A stretch of 64,000 nucleotides of DNA from Saccharomycopsis malanga (GCA_004014935.1 CP025322.1:2294001-2358000), one strand, 5' to 3'. Positions 46,551 to 58,833 are shown, counted from the first letter of the stretch. Made by a program: numbers and translations. The notes: a model not told the origin generated them from the letters alone.

Positions 46551-46652
46551 TTGTGGCCGCAGCTTTAATAACACGTCATCTTGTTATTCAAACAAACCGT
46601 CCCAAAGGGATAATCACGTTCAATTGTCATTATACAACCACCTACAACCAAT

Positions 46653-48014
46653 TTACACCTCGTCATCAGCGTCATAAGCATCGTTTTGCGCGTCTTCGGT
46701 ATAAACTGGCGGCAACGTCGCGTCCAAGGTATTTAACGTAATGTTGTCTACAATACTAACACTACTGGCCCAAAAAGGAGGCGGCGACGCCGGAATGGAG
46801 CCGCCATCTTCAAGGGAAACAGACAAACTCAACTCGTCTTCACTACGATTAAAATAATCCGAGTCTTCCAACTCTGAGCTGCTGCTGTCAAGCAACATGT
46901 CCTCAGCAACCAGATTATAAGGCGGTGGCGGTGGAAGCGTACCATCCACACTCGCAAACCCCCATTTCTTCACATTGGCCTCTATAAAAACATACCCCAT
47001 CTGCCCTACATTCACATGAACCTTGCAGCTGCTCGACGCCCCAATCGTAGGATGCAAAAGGCACGTGAGGTTTTTCACGTGACCGCCGAGTTTCCGTTCC
47101 AGGAGCTTTTTTCCGTTCCGGGTGAAGAAAACCGTTCCTGTTCGCGTCCGGTACCCCACGCCCACAACATCGCCCTGCACTATTGGCGGAAACACCCGCA
47201 GCTCCTTTTCCGCCAATGGGAACGAGTTATTGAACCGACGCGATCCGTCGCTGTCGTACGCCACCGAATACCGGTGCCGCCCAGGAAGCCGGAAAAACGG
47301 ATACGGCCGCGTCGCCAACCCAATCGAAATCCGTGTCCGCGCCGGGCACGGAACCTCAAACACTTTGGCCTCGTAATAATACACTTCGTTCGTCCGTGGA
47401 ATCGGCAAGTTGGTCTGGACGCACACCGGGTAGTCCGCGCTGAACCGGCCCGGTACGGGCCGGAACTCGAGCTCCGTCCGGTTCTCAACTACAACCGTCT
47501 GTGGCGGCAATGCGGCATCCGGAATGAAATCCCACGCTGCCACGCCTTTCTCCTCGATCCGCATATACTGCGCCAACGTCAAATCCGTGCTGAGATCCGG
47601 CCTGTTGGACTCGATGTACAGCTTTGCTTGCCGGTACATCATCCGTTCCGTAGGATCCAAACTTAGTATATTCTCCTCCTCCTCGCGCGCGTCCGCAAAC
47701 GACCCTGGCATTCCATCGCCAAGACGCACCGATCGGCGGCCCAACACCATCCGCCGAAGAATAACAACCAAAACAACTATTAAAATTAGGAGAAAACAGC
47801 CCACCCCTGCCGCAACCACCACCACTGCAATATCCGATCCGGTTCCGACGCCGGGCTCTATATCCGGACCGCTTGCCGTGCCGGATGTCACAAACCCGCA
47901 CACGCCACCGTCCTCTGTCATGCAAGCCAATCTCTTCATTTCCGAGGCAGCCCCCGAGGACGTCCCGCTAACTAATAACGGCATCTCTGTTTGGTGTTCC
48001 ATATATGTCGTCAT
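46653..48014 (-). CDS. SSH4: SPRY-domain Rsp5 adaptor (Ssh4/Ear1)
   Basis: 453 aa from ATG 48014. A short luminal N-terminus is followed by one membrane segment (about 61-86, AVVVVAAGVGCFLLILIVVL). Then come a conserved linker (LSLDPTERMMYRQAKLYIES), a B30.2/SPRY domain (about 150-330: YYYEAKVFEV, ISIGLATRPYPFFRLPG, GDVVGVGYRTRTGTVFFTRN) and PY motifs (PPPPY near residue 350 and LPPVY near the end) for the WW domains of Rsp5. In S. cerevisiae Ssh4 and Ear1 recruit Rsp5 to cargo on endosomes and the vacuole. I cannot separate SSH4 from EAR1. Divergent from DNF3 over 506 bp. Confidence 0.93.
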   Translation of the reverse strand: MTTYMEHQTEMPLLVSGTSSGAASEMKRLACMTEDGGVCGFVTSGTASGPDIEPGVGTGSDIAVVVVAAGVGCFLLILIVVLVVILRRMVLGRRSVRLGDGMPGSFADAREEEENILSLDPTERMMYRQAKLYIESNRPDLSTDLTLAQYMRIEEKGVAAWDFIPDAALPPQTVVVENRTELEFRPVPGRFSADYPVCVQTNLPIPRTNEVYYYEAKVFEVPCPARTRISIGLATRPYPFFRLPGRHRYSVAYDSDGSRRFNNSFPLAEKELRVFPPIVQGDVVGVGYRTRTGTVFFTRNGKKLLERKLGGHVKNLTCLLHPTIGASSSCKVHVNVGQMGYVFIEANVKKWGFASVDGTLPPPPPYNLVAEDMLLDSSSSELEDSDYFNRSEDELSLSVSLEDGGSIPASPPPFWASSVSIVDNITLNTLDATLPPVYTEDAQNDAYDADDEV

Positions 48015-48520
48015 CACCAAAACAAGTCCTTCATTGATCGTATTTCTATCTCTGCTGCTTATCAGTAGTAATAATAATACTTTATTTCTAAACTCATCTA
48101 GTTTCCAACCTCCAAAAATATCAAAATATTGCTATCAGCACTACAGGCAAAATAATGCGTGTGCATGTGTTATTATGCATGTATGGTGTGACCTGCGGGT
48201 AACGGGGCCTGATCAAAGTGGCAGTGACAACTAACTAAATGTTTTATATATGACTTTATATATATATGCCACATGCCACATGCCACGCGACGTGTAAATC
48301 ATCAATCGGGAGGGTACCAGCAGAACCAGCATCCATCAACACGTGCTCATTACTGCAGATTGCTGATAAGTACGTGCCTTTTTCAACCTACGGATTTTCT
48401 TTAGATTTGTTAGAAAAGCAGCCGAAACAATTGCAATCAGCAACATTCATTCAACATCCCTGCTTACACTGCAGGGCCATCAACCAATCAGTCCCTCCGT
48501 ACCGCAAGTAATGACACAGC
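48015..48520. promoter_or_regulatory. Divergent promoter SSH4/DNF3
   Basis: A CGGGTAA Reb1-type core at 48196-48202, CACGTG at 48340-48345, a tandem ACATGCC run at 48268-48286 and several TGCAT words. Both genes act in membrane traffic, but co-regulation is only inferred. Confidence 0.45.
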
Positions 48521-49609
48521 ATGTCTCGGCATGAGTATACAGACGAACCGCAGCGAGATACGCACAATCCATTTGAAACGCTAGGCGAAACAAGCATGTC
48601 GGACATGCCGACCGTCGAGGAAGAGTTGGTCTCTATAGAAACAGACGCGGAAACCACCAGCACGAGCACTCTGCAACCTGTTCGGACGTCTCCGGAACCG
48701 GGCCGGATATTACCGGATACGGAACCGTATCCGGACCTGATGCCGCGTCATCTTGGACCTGATGCCTCGCAGCATCAGTCTCATTCTGCGCCTATTACCG
48801 CGCGGCCGCCGCAAAGTGCTCAGTTTAGGTACAGTGCGCCTCTGCTAATGTCGCCGAAACGGAGCCGCGGCATGTCGCTCCGTTCGCAGTTACTCAATAA
48901 GACCCTCGAGAACAACATTAAGGCGGCGTTTAGCAGCCCCGCGGCGCCCTCGGAAAGCATTGAGTTGCAGGAAACGCGGAGCCGTTCGGAATCTTTAGAA
49001 TCTCCGATACCTCCGGCACCATACATTCCGAAACGCCTGAAAACATACAGCATCAACCGAATGCTAGAAAGCGTCAAGTACTGCTTTGGGATGCAGAATT
49101 TGGGCGCACTGAAAAGGGGCCGTAAGATTCCTTTAACATTGGGACAGTTTAATTATGCAACTTTCTGCAGACGCAATGCAGACTTTGCAGATGACATTCT
49201 GCATGCAGATGTCATGTATCACAACAACAACAATAACAAGAACAAGATGTTGTTATTGGTGGATGAACGCACGTCAAGGCCGTACGTCAACAATAAGATT
49301 GTTTCGTCGCGGTACAATTTGTTCAACTTTCTTCCAAAGCAGTTGTATGCACAGTTTTCAAAGATTGCCAATATTTATTTCATGACAATTGCAATCATGC
49401 AGCTTATTCCAAACTGGTCAACCACAGGGACCACCACAACAATCATACCGCTTTCTATATTTATCAGTATATCGATTGCGAGGGAAGGAATTGATGACGT
49501 GCGGCGACATGCGCAAGACAAGCAGGAGAACAATAAGCGGGTCAAAGTATTGATGCAGAAAGGTGCATGCAGCGACGTACAGCATAGCAGCAACAGCAGT
49601 AGCAGTAGC

Positions 49610-49643
<34 letters not shown>

Positions 49644-52600
49644 GTGACCGTGCAGGAGTGTATGAGAAAAAGGTTCAATGGCAACATTTGCGGGTCGGCA
49701 ACATTATAAAGCTCGGCCAGGATGAACCGGTTCCTGCAGACATTCTTCTCCTTACATCAGATAACCCAAATAATGAAGTCTTTATAGAAACTATGGACTT
49801 GGATGGGGAAACCAACTTGAAAACTAAAGTACCACATGCAGAGTTGCATGCAGCATGCAGCGCTGCAAGCAAGTTGCTGCGGGTCAATGCAATGGTAACG
49901 ACAGAGGATCCTAACCAGAACCTATACAATTTTGAGGGTCATGTTATTTTGAATAACCGAAAATATCCGTTAAGCAATGATCATGTGGTGTACCGAGGAT
50001 CGGTGGTTCGGAATACAAATTGTGTTCTTGGTCTTGTGATCTTCACAGGTGAAGAATCCAAGATCCGCATGAATGCAATACGCAACCCACGCACAAAGGC
50101 GCCGCATTTGCAGCGCTACATTAACATGATCGTTATCTTTATGATTGTAGTCGTAGTCGGGTTATCTGTCGGGTCGTTTGTTGCACAGCGCGTCATTTTT
50201 AATCATGTGAAAGACCGACACTGGTACATCATGCGTCAAGATGTAGGCGCCATGCCGACGTTCATGTCCTTCATCATCATGTACAACACCTTGATCCCAT
50301 TGTCATTGTACGTCACAATGGAGTTGATCAAAATCGCGCAGCTAGTTTTAATGCAAAGCGACATTGACCTTTATCACGTGCCGACCAACACGCCTGCGGA
50401 GGCGAAAACCGCCACTATATTAGAAGAGTTGGGACAAGTCAGTTATATTTTTAGCGACAAGACTGGGACACTTACGGACAATTTAATGATATTCCGGAAG
50501 TTTTCTGTTTCCGGGGTGCCGTGGCATCATGATTTGGACGCGGTGTTGCAAGAAACCGATGCCGGGTCCGGAGACGGAGACGGGTCCGGAGACGGATTGA
50601 TTGAAGACGGTCGCCGGTCCGGATCGGTTGACATCCGCAGGGGAGGTACAGGTACATTGCATTATACAGGGCGGCCGTCGATGGCGTCTGTTAATCTACG
50701 TCAATATGCGTCAGTGAAAGGTGCGCAGCCATCATCTTCTGCATCGAGTAGGTTGCGTTCATCGATTGAGCTTATCAATTATATGCAAACCAATCCAAAC
50801 GCACCTTACAGTGCGCGTGCGCGCTTCTTCTTGCTTGCATTAGCATTATGTCACACTTGTTTTCCGAAGCGGGACGCTGCAGAACCTGATTCCATAGAGT
50901 ACCAAGCTGCATCTCCAGACGAGTTGGCATTAGTTACTGCTGCGAGAGACATGGGTTTTGTTGTGTATGATAAAAAACAAAACGTCTTAGTGGTCAAGAT
51001 GTATCCTAATGGGTTGCAACAAGATCCAGTGACCGAGAATTACGAAATATTAGACGTCATTGAGTTCAATTCTGTACGGAAGCGCATGTCATGCATCATA
51101 AAGTTTCCAAACGGACGCAAGTGCATGCTATGCAAAGGCGCCGATAATGTAATCTTGCAGCGGCTAAAAGCGCTGTACTGCGGGATGCAAGTGGCTGAAA
51201 AAATTGCTAAAAACGCTAAAACTAGAAAAGAAGCAGAGGCAAGCCTCCTCATGCAGGAACGCAATTCTAAAAGCATCGACTTGTTCCGTAATGATACTAT
51301 CAAAAGTTTGGCGAGAAAGTCACTAAGCCGCCCTTCAAACAGCATGGTTAACGACATGTTGTTTGAGACGCAACGCATGTCAACAGAAATGGACCGCATT
51401 GCAGAAACGCATAAAAAATCACTACATTTGGATCAACAGCGTCGCTATGGCATCCAGGCGCATGACCCTGCAGACATCCACGACTACATTGCAGATGAGA
51501 CATTGTTGAATAACGAACAGTACATTGTGGAAAAAACTTTGGAACACATTGACGAATTTTCAACCAATGGTCTTCGAACGCTTCTTTATGGCTACAAATG
51601 GCTCTCTGAAGAGGAATACCAACGATTCCAAAAAGAGTACTATGATGCAAAGACTGCATTAACCAAGCGTCAAGAACGCATGGAGCATGTAGGAGATGCA
51701 TGGGAATGCGGGTTGGAGCTCTGCGGGGCGACTGCGATTGAAGACAAGTTACAAGAAGGTGTACCTGCAGCTATTGACAAGATACATCGTGCAGGTATCA
51801 AGATGTGGATGTTGACAGGAGACAAGCGGGAGACTGCAATTAACATTGGGTATTCATGCGGGCTTATTAAGAATGCGTCTACACTTGTTATTTTAAGTAA
51901 TGAAGATGATGACTCGGCGCTTCTTGCGAAGATGGAAGCCGCAGTGCTTGAGATCAAAAATGAGAATGTGGCGCATTGTGTGTTGGTGGTTGATGGCGGC
52001 ACATTAACACTGATTGAAAATGATATTACAATGATGAATATGTTTATAGAGTTTGGGTGCATTGCAGATGCAGTGATCTGTTGCCGTGCGTCGCCCTCGC
52101 AGAAAGCCAAGTTAGTCCAAGTGGTGAAAGACAAGTACCGTAATCAGGTGACATTGGCAATCGGAGATGGGGCGAACGACATTGCAATGATTCAGAGTGC
52201 AGATATTGGCATTGGAATTACCGGAAAGGAAGGATTACAGGCTGCGCGTGCGTCAGATTACTCAATTGCGCAGTTCCGTTTCCTAATCAAGCTATTGTTT
52301 GTGCATGGGCGCTACAACTACATACGCACAACCAAATTTGTCTTGTTCACGTTCTATAAAGAGTTTATGTTTTACCTATCTCAGGCAATTTTCCAACGCA
52401 ATGCATTGTTTACAGGCACATCACTTTACGAACCGTGGTCGCTTTCCATGTTCAACACACTTTTCACGTCATTACCTGTTCTTTGCATTGGCATTGTCGA
52501 AAAAGACCTACGTCCGGCCACATTGGTGGCCAATCCTGCATTATACAGACAGGGCCGCGAAAACTTATCATTCAACTTGCCTATTTTCATCTACTGGATG

Positions 52601-53527
52601 GTTATTGCCACTGGCACAAGTGTCATGCTTACCATGTTATCTTGGCGCTTGTGGGGGCAAACCGCGCTTGTTGACAACACTCTTATGCCTATGGGGGTGT
52701 TGACTTTCATCACCTTTGTTGTGCTTATTAACGTCAAGTGTCAGATGCTTGACATGCGCAATCGCAACATTCTTGCGTTTGCATCGCTCATAATCGAATG
52801 CGTGGGGGTCGTCCTTTGGAACTTGCTTATTGCCGGCTTATATAAGGAAAATACCTCTTTCATATATCACGTGAAAGTCGGCTTCACCCATCAGTTTGGT
52901 ACCGACCCTACATGGTGGGCCACTTTATTTCTTCTTTTGGTGTTGGGACTACTAGTAGATATTATTATCAAGGTGCTACGTAATTCTTTTTTCCCTACTG
53001 CCACTGATTATTACCAAGAGTTTGAGAAAAGTTATGTACTTCGGCGCAAGTTTGAGCAGTTGGCGTACAACGAGTTGCATCAGTCGTGGGACGCTGATAA
53101 GGATAAAAGTTTCCAGAAAATCCGTAATAGTAAGGTGGGACAGAAGTTGTTCAAGCCTGGTGCTGTTAAAAAAAGCAAGTCTGAGCAGCGTGCTGATGAA
53201 ATCAGGCAGATTGCTGCTGCGTCTACCGAAGACGGCATTATTGATGATTCTGACCCACATTATACATTACATGTGCTACCTAGTGGTAAGATACATCGCC
53301 GCAGAGTTGTTGACTCAAAATTCACAAAAATTGCTAAAAAAATTGGGTTTCTAGACCCCCAAACTGCACCTGCTCAACATCCAATCTCTGACATACAGGA
53401 AGTCGATGAGGATGCAGATAATTACATTGATCAAATCATGAGACAACGGCACAGTGAGTCTTTTAGCAGAAATCACCAAGATCGGACCTCTGCAGTCGAA
53501 AGAGAAGAACGCATGTCCCACTTTTAG
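48521..53527 (+). CDS. DNF3: P4-type phospholipid-translocating ATPase (Dnf3-like)
   Basis: 1668 aa (1656 in yeast Dnf3). The N-terminal cytosolic region (1-240) is disordered. Typical motifs are NKIVSSRYNLFNFLPKQLYA, an actuator loop with DGETNLKTK (428-436), the phosphorylated aspartate in SDKTGTLT (D646), YQAASPDELALV, GATAIEDKLQEGV and GDGANDIAMI (about 1215-1224). About ten membrane segments are expected. A polySer tract at residues about 356-376 comes from an AGC repeat in the actuator domain. The length, the WSTTGTTTTIIPL segment and the long C-terminal tail favour Dnf3 over Drs2, Neo1 or Dnf1/2. It flips phospholipids to the cytosolic face in Golgi or secretory vesicles, usually with a Cdc50-type partner, which is not in this window. 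Confidence 0.93.
49586..49646 (+). repeat. (AGC)n coding microsatellite in DNF3
   Basis: A run of AGC/AGT codons encodes about 20 serines between two conserved parts of the P4-ATPase cytosolic loop. Confidence 0.9.
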
Positions 53528-53677
53528 TTTCTTGTTACTTCTGCTGGTTGTTCTTTGCCCAATTTGGATTGTTTTTGCTCAATTTGGATTGTTCCTGCTT
53601 TTTAGTTTATATTCTACGCCTTTGCATCATAAAATCTGCTCACTTTTGTCGTAAAATACAATTTGGGGGAAATGTTA

Positions 53678-53960
53678 TGCATGTTGGGGACTGATGCATG
53701 TTGTCGCATACTACTGCGTACTATAGCATAATAATGCATGTTATTGCATCCTATTGCATTGTTTTTTTTTTAATTTTTGTTAATTTCTCTAGTAATTTTT
53801 CGGCTCAAATTGGTATGTTTTTTGATTAAATTGTTGTGCTTCTGTCTGTACAATATATTTCATGTCTGGAAAATATAAAACTTGCCTATTTTTATTGCTA
53901 ACGTTGTAAATGTTATGCATATATGGCCACGCTAATGCATACAAATGCGTTCTCCTGCAT
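53678..53960 (+). promoter_or_regulatory. TGCAT cluster downstream of DNF3
   Basis: Eight TGCAT words in about 280 bp after the DNF3 stop codon, many in the form RTTRTGCAT with spacing near ten bases (53678-53758), and others near 53919, 53935 and 53958. UGCAU is the RNA motif bound by Whi3 in S. cerevisiae; a 3'-UTR control element is inferred. Confidence 0.5.
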
Positions 53961-54138
53961 AATATAATAAAGATTTCAACAAAATTTTGTAAGAATTTTG
54001 ATTTTTTTCGATAAAACGTGGCGAGTTAGTATAACCAATTTTCAAGCTTTACATGTGTGTGATTATATTTTATGCGTTTCGAAAGATTGATTTAAAGAAC
54101 CTATGTGATACTTTTTTTTTTGTATTTTTAAAGTAGCA

Positions 54139-54375
54139 TTGATGGTAAACTTCTATATGTTTCTATTCGTTGATTTATTAGATTTAGTGAGATTCCATTA
54201 TTCTATGTTTAGTCTGCTTGCAATTGGCGTTTTTTCTTTATTTACCAATTCTTATTGGCTACTTATCATTTGTTACTCAAGTAGTAACCACTTTCTCATT
54301 CTCTTTAGTTTACACTGTAAGACCCTATTTCGCCTTTATTTTAGACTTGTCTATAGTAGTCACGTTGTACCCGCT
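54139..54375 (-). mobile_element. Solo LTR-like fossil
   Basis: Shares its end (TTCTATATGTTTCTA) and internal pattern with the LTR-like ends of the gypsy-like fossil. Old. Confidence 0.45.
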
Positions 54376-54436
54376 CTCCAAAACATAAATAACTAAATAA
54401 CTAAATAACTAAATAACTAAACAATAAAATATCTTT

Positions 54437-54483
54437 AATAATAATAGTAATATCATATATTTCAAGCATACGGCCCAGGGGCT
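54437..54483 (-). mobile_element. SINE A, only the two ends left
   Basis: ATATCATATATTTCAAG is joined directly to CATACGGCCCAG: the last and first parts of the family without the body. Confidence 0.65.
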
Positions 54484-54489
54484 GATTAG

Positions 54490-54975
54490 ACACAGTATCT
54501 GCTATTTTCGACAAAAGGAGACTTTCTCACTATTACGTAGTTTATAAAAGTCAGCTCCTAAAACAAAGTACAAGGTATAAAACTATAAATCTAAAAGAGT
54601 ATAAAAAAAGAATTTTTGTACGCTTTGGTTTGCAGTGAGGCCTCTAGAATATGACGTAAAAGAATCAAACTTGTTGTCAAAATAGACAAATTTCAGTTAT
54701 ATCAAGTATTTATGCGAAAATCTAGTTGTTTTCATTATAAATAGTACTATAATATAGCAAAAAATTGAAAATGTTGAGGTATGTCTTTTTAAACTAAAAT
54801 AGCCTAAATAGTATAGATTTAATTCAATAAAACGTTTGATGATTACTCTAAAACGTCGACAGCGGGAATCGAGTACCAAAACCTAAAGTGAGGAACGCCA
54901 CACTTGTATTGCGTGGCGCATGGTGGCTCAACCAACTTGGCCACTTGGAAATAGTAAGGCATTGCATATAAGTGT
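54490..54975 (-). mobile_element. Family B element, 5' half
   Basis: Complement: GCCTTACTATTTCCAAGTGG, GGCCAAGTTGGTTGAGCCAC, TACTCGATTCCCGCTGTCGA and the first part of the body. Confidence 0.8.
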
Positions 54976-55009
54976 ATTTTCTAGAACTTTTGAATATCTT
55001 TTTTCGGAA

Positions 55010-55134
55010 CTTGTCGCATTTTAAGCACTTTTAAAGTCTCTATTTTCGACTTTATTTTCGACTTGTCTCCTTTTATACAGTCTGTCACGTTTTTACCCAT
55101 TCTCCAAATACATTTTAATATTACATTTGAGTTT
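55010..55134 (-). mobile_element. LTR-like fossil fragment
   Basis: TGTAATATTAAAATGTATTT on the minus strand followed by GTATAAAAGGAG, as in other LTR-like copies. Old. Confidence 0.45.
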
Positions 55135-55724
55135 ATCAAGAAGTGATTGTGCAAGTATGTAAGCATGAATTAAAGTTTGGCAAATATTCAATATGCCTTG
55201 TTTAACAGTACACTTGATGACTTGATATACTCAGTAGTATGCAACATTGCTTATTTGAACTACATCTAGCATACAGCTTCACTACTGAGAAAGCTGTATA
55301 AGCATGTAACTTTAGGTATCAAGCCAAGGTTCTAACTAGCAACTACGCGGGAACAATCATTGATCTAGGAGTATTCCTCATAGTACTAACATTGATTAAT
55401 AACAACTTACCTAATCCTTATGCAATATGGGCTGTACCATTGTCTGTACCGTTTTCTTGGTATATCCAATAAAGCTGAGCATCCACTATTCACAACTGTT
55501 TCCCAAGGTGATTAATTATCTATCTTTTCTTGCTATTGAACGAGCTGTTTCTTCGAAATACAGCGTATAATACTTGTGTATAGAGACGGTATAACAAGTC
55601 ACGTTTTGATTATTTTACGGAAAACAATCTAGATAGCAAACTAAGTAGTCTATAGGTAATTACTGGCATTAATCAAAGCATTAGGCCATATAAAAATCAG
55701 TAAAAAGCGTTTCTAAAAGTCGGT
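55135..55724. other. Upstream region of DDP1
   Basis: No gene or clear repeat; AT-rich with ordinary promoter composition. Confidence 0.4.
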
Positions 55725-56343
55725 ATGACTGCTGTGGCGCCGGAAAGGCCTGTTCGCGAGGAGTTGGCAAGAGTAGGACGGAAAAACCAATGTGAGTAAC
55801 TGTATTTGGCATATTTTCTCAATATAGACTAACTAGATAGTGTATACGGCCAACGGGAGCAGGCTTGTGGCTGGAGGGGTGATATTGAATGACGACAAAA
55901 CAAAGGTCTTGATGATATCTTCGGCAAGTCATCCAGAACGATGGATACTTCCAAAAGGAGGCATTGAGCTTGATGAGAAACAGAGTTTCCAGACAGCAGC
56001 GTTGCGCGAATGTTGGGAAGAGGCTGGGGTGGATTGTAGAGTCAAAGAATACTTGGGGAAGATCGATGATACGCGAACAAAACAAGCTTTGGAGCAATTG
56101 GAACAAAATGCTTCAGAACATCCAGAATTGGTATTAAACGATTCAAATCCTGACAAAATGATCATTCCTAAAACAGAATTCCATTTCTACGAGATGGTGG
56201 TAATCAAGATTTATACAGAATGGCCAGAACAAAGTAAACGACAACGCCAATGGTGCGATTACAGCACTTGTAAATTGGAATTGCTGAAAACTAAACGTCC
56301 AGAGCAGCTAATTGCCTTGGAAAGAAGCTCAATTAAAAAGTAG
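55725..56343 (+). CDS. DDP1: Nudix hydrolase, diphosphoinositol polyphosphate phosphohydrolase, spliced
   Basis: Exon 1 55725-55791, exon 2 55841-56343; 189 aa (188 in S. cerevisiae). The 49-base intron has GTGAGT, GACTAAC and ATAG. Splicing joins RVGRKNQ to LYTANGSRLVAGG, as in yeast Ddp1 (GRENQVYSPVTGARLVAG). The Nudix box is present (GGIELDEKQSFQTAALRECWEEAG, about residues 62-85), with the REcWEEAG metal-binding core. TEFHFYEM and KRPEQLIALERS are typical of Ddp1. It hydrolyses inositol pyrophosphates, Ap6A and polyphosphate. Without the intron the N-terminal 23 residues would be lost. Confidence 0.94.
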
Positions 56344-57387
56344 TTTGCAGAATATCAAAGGAAAATTACCAGAAAATGGTTCCATTTGATCTACTCAGTA
56401 TATCTCCAAAGTTGTTGAACCTTTTGCAAGAAAATTCCAAAAAAATTCCAAAAAAATAATTTTCAAGAGATCACATTGTGAAATTTGCTCAATAAATAGA
56501 TTTCAAAAGCTTTGATTCGGTTTATTAATGTTCAATGTCTATTTTACAAGCTCTTGAATAGATTATACATCCGTTACAAAATCACCAATAAATGTAGAGG
56601 CTCACTGTGACTCCGTTGAAACCCAGCCATCTTGTCGTCGAATTACAACTCTCAAAAAATAAAAATAAAAACCATTTCAATGGGCTTTGGGGTTCATTAA
56701 ATCAAATTAATACTTTTATAGATATTAGTTGACCCATGCAAGCACCATGCATGGCTCATGTACCACCCCCATGCACGACTTGGAAGAATGAAAAAATTCC
56801 CAATTTCACCAAGGGGTTAATCAGGCGATTTCGTGGTTTTTTGCCAATTTCCAAGAAAATCACGTGACATTGTATGTATAACTATGCATAAACTTGCAAA
56901 GTGAATACTTTATAATATGCACGTTTGCATTATTCGAATAATGTTTTTGAAGAATGGCTATTTTGCAACGACAAGATAAGGATAGAACTTTGTTTATCAT
57001 ACTTGTAAATTATTAGAATAGAGTTAGGGCTTAATTCTCTTGCTTCGGTATTTAAAGGAATAAACTATAGGACTAGAAGCATGGGGGAATTGGCACAAAT
57101 GTTTTATTTTACAATTCATAGCAAAGTGAAAGAATCTTGTAAATAAAGCTGTATAATTGGAGGCAACAGCTAAACGGCTTTTGACGCAGTAGATTACGAA
57201 AAGGTGTGGTACTACTTAGAAAGTGCTTAGAACACTTTACAATTCAAGAAGGTAATTTATAATACAAAAAGGTTTGGTTTTACTTGTATGAAAACTTTCA
57301 TAATAATGAAATTTGGAATAGCAAGCCTGAGATATTTTAAACAAAACTCATACATTTGTAGCTAATTTAGAGACACATTTTTAGTGC
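56344..57387. other. 3' flank of DDP1
   Basis: No gene. Holds the third dispersed motif (56804-56836) and a CACGTGA at 56861; otherwise AT-rich and unremarkable. Confidence 0.4.
56804..56836 (+). repeat. Third dispersed motif, copy 3
   Basis: TTTCACCAAGGGGTTAATCA then GGCGATTTCGTGG, with CATGC words and ATTCCC upstream. Best match to copies at 3392 and 10942. Confidence 0.7.
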
Positions 57388-57830
57388 CTTACTATTACCC
57401 CGTGGCCGAGTTGATGGAGGCATGCGCCACGAAAAACAAGTGTGGCGTTCCTCACTTTGGTTTTTGGGACTCGAGTCTTGCTATGGGCGTTTTTGAATAA
57501 TTATAAAACGTTTTACTGAATTATACTGGTACTATCTCACCCTGTTAACATTGAAATATATTTCAAAACAAAGTAGAATTTCTTTGCAACAATGCATATT
57601 ATTTGAAATAAAGCAAAACATACTTTACATTTATTTATTTGGGTTAGTAATAATTTGTTAATTTTAACAAAAATATTATTGTTTCAAACAAATTTTTAGG
57701 GCCTTTTCAGTTGGTAACTTTGCTGTAAAAATTGGTATATGTACTGTGTGAGCCTCCTTGTTATATACAGTGTATTTTGTCTTGAATTTTTTGCTCAGTT
57801 TATGAAATCATGACGATATCAAAAGATATT
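57388..57830 (+). mobile_element. Family B element, diverged
   Basis: GCCTTACTATTACCCCGTGG, TGGCCGAGTTGATGGAGGCA, GGGACTCGAGTCTTGCTATG, then a degraded body. Confidence 0.7.
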
Positions 57831-57879
57831 TAAAAATATGACCCATAAGCTAAGGCCATTTTTTCTCTTGTCACTTTTC

Positions 57880-58129
57880 ATTTTGTTTGTATTTTTGCAC
57901 TAAATTAGGATACCTGAGCCTGATTGGGTTTTATCAGTCGGTACTCCTAGCCACTTATTCTTACGTGTCTACAGTAGGGTTTGTAACCGTTGTACATCTT
58001 TTTAGGTATTTCAAGCACAATCTGAAACTCACTCATTTGAGAATCTACTTGCTCTATCCTTTCATATAGTCAGCTATTGTTTTACACAGTCTCCGTTCAA
58101 TAAAAATCCATTTTGATGTTACACTTGAT
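57880..58129 (-). mobile_element. LTR-like fossil
   Basis: Minus strand start near TGTAACATCAAAATGG, with the ATAGCTGACTATATGAAAGG region shared with other LTR-like copies. Old. Confidence 0.45.
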
Positions 58130-58287
58130 TGACAATATATCTTCCTTGATTCAAATGTTTATTCCAATTGCCTAATAAAGTAATGAGCCGGTCTGAGTAA
58201 GTATTTAGACAGGATTTTGATAGTGAAGAGCCTTGTAAAAACCAGTGAAGAAAACTGAATAGTATTCTTTTAATCATAATATTTTCT

Positions 58288-58335
58288 TTACGAAACTGAT
58301 ATGTACTGGGCTTGAAATATATGATATTATTATAA
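58288..58335 (+). mobile_element. SINE A 3' fragment
   Basis: TACGAAACTGATATGTACTG, GGCTTGAAATATATGATATT and ATT units; nearly consensus. Confidence 0.8.
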
Positions 58336-58432
58336 TCTTTCCTCTCTTGATCTCTTTTTCTCTTTCCAAGACTATCTCCTAAATTAGACTGCCCACTGGC
58401 TAATATATTATATCAACTAACAATATAAATAT

Positions 58433-58651
58433 GCCACTGGTCCGTATGGCTCAGTGGTCAGTGCTCTCGAAGAAGAGAATAGACCTGGCAGTATAGTTTA
58501 GGGAATAATACACACGAGCAGGAACAGGGGTGAGATAACGATATATAAGATTATGATCAGATTGTGATCAACAGGAAATGATTAAACGTATATACAAAAC
58601 TGATATATACTGGACTTGAATTATATGATGTTGCTATTATTGTTATTATTA
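58433..58651 (+). mobile_element. SINE A copy with 15-bp target-site duplication
   Basis: Head TCCGTATGGCTCAGTGGTCA, the GGCAGTATAGTTTAGGGAAT module, GGTGAG, CAGGAAATGATTAAACGTAT, 3' end and TTATTGTTATTATT tail. TAACAATATAAATAT occurs immediately before (58418-58432) and after (58652-58666). Confidence 0.93.
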
Positions 58652-58788
58652 TAACAATATAAATATCAGAAAGTTTGAACATTTTCTACTTTCCCATACT
58701 GACCAAAGCAAGTGCAAAGACCTAGACCAAAATCCAACACTTTCCGACCAATCTAAAAGATTATTTCTATAAAACAAACCATAATTAT

Positions 58789-58833
58789 GATAATAATCTT
58801 ATATTTCGAGCCCAATACATATCAGTTCCGTGA
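58789..58833 (-). mobile_element. SINE A 3' fragment
   Basis: ATAATAATCTTATATTTCGA, GCCCAATACATATCAGTTCC. Confidence 0.7.

Noticed and set aside
47016-48234. Long plus-strand frames opposite SSH4 (216 and 236 codons)
   Set aside because: GC-rich shadow frames; the minus frame has membrane, SPRY and PY motifs.
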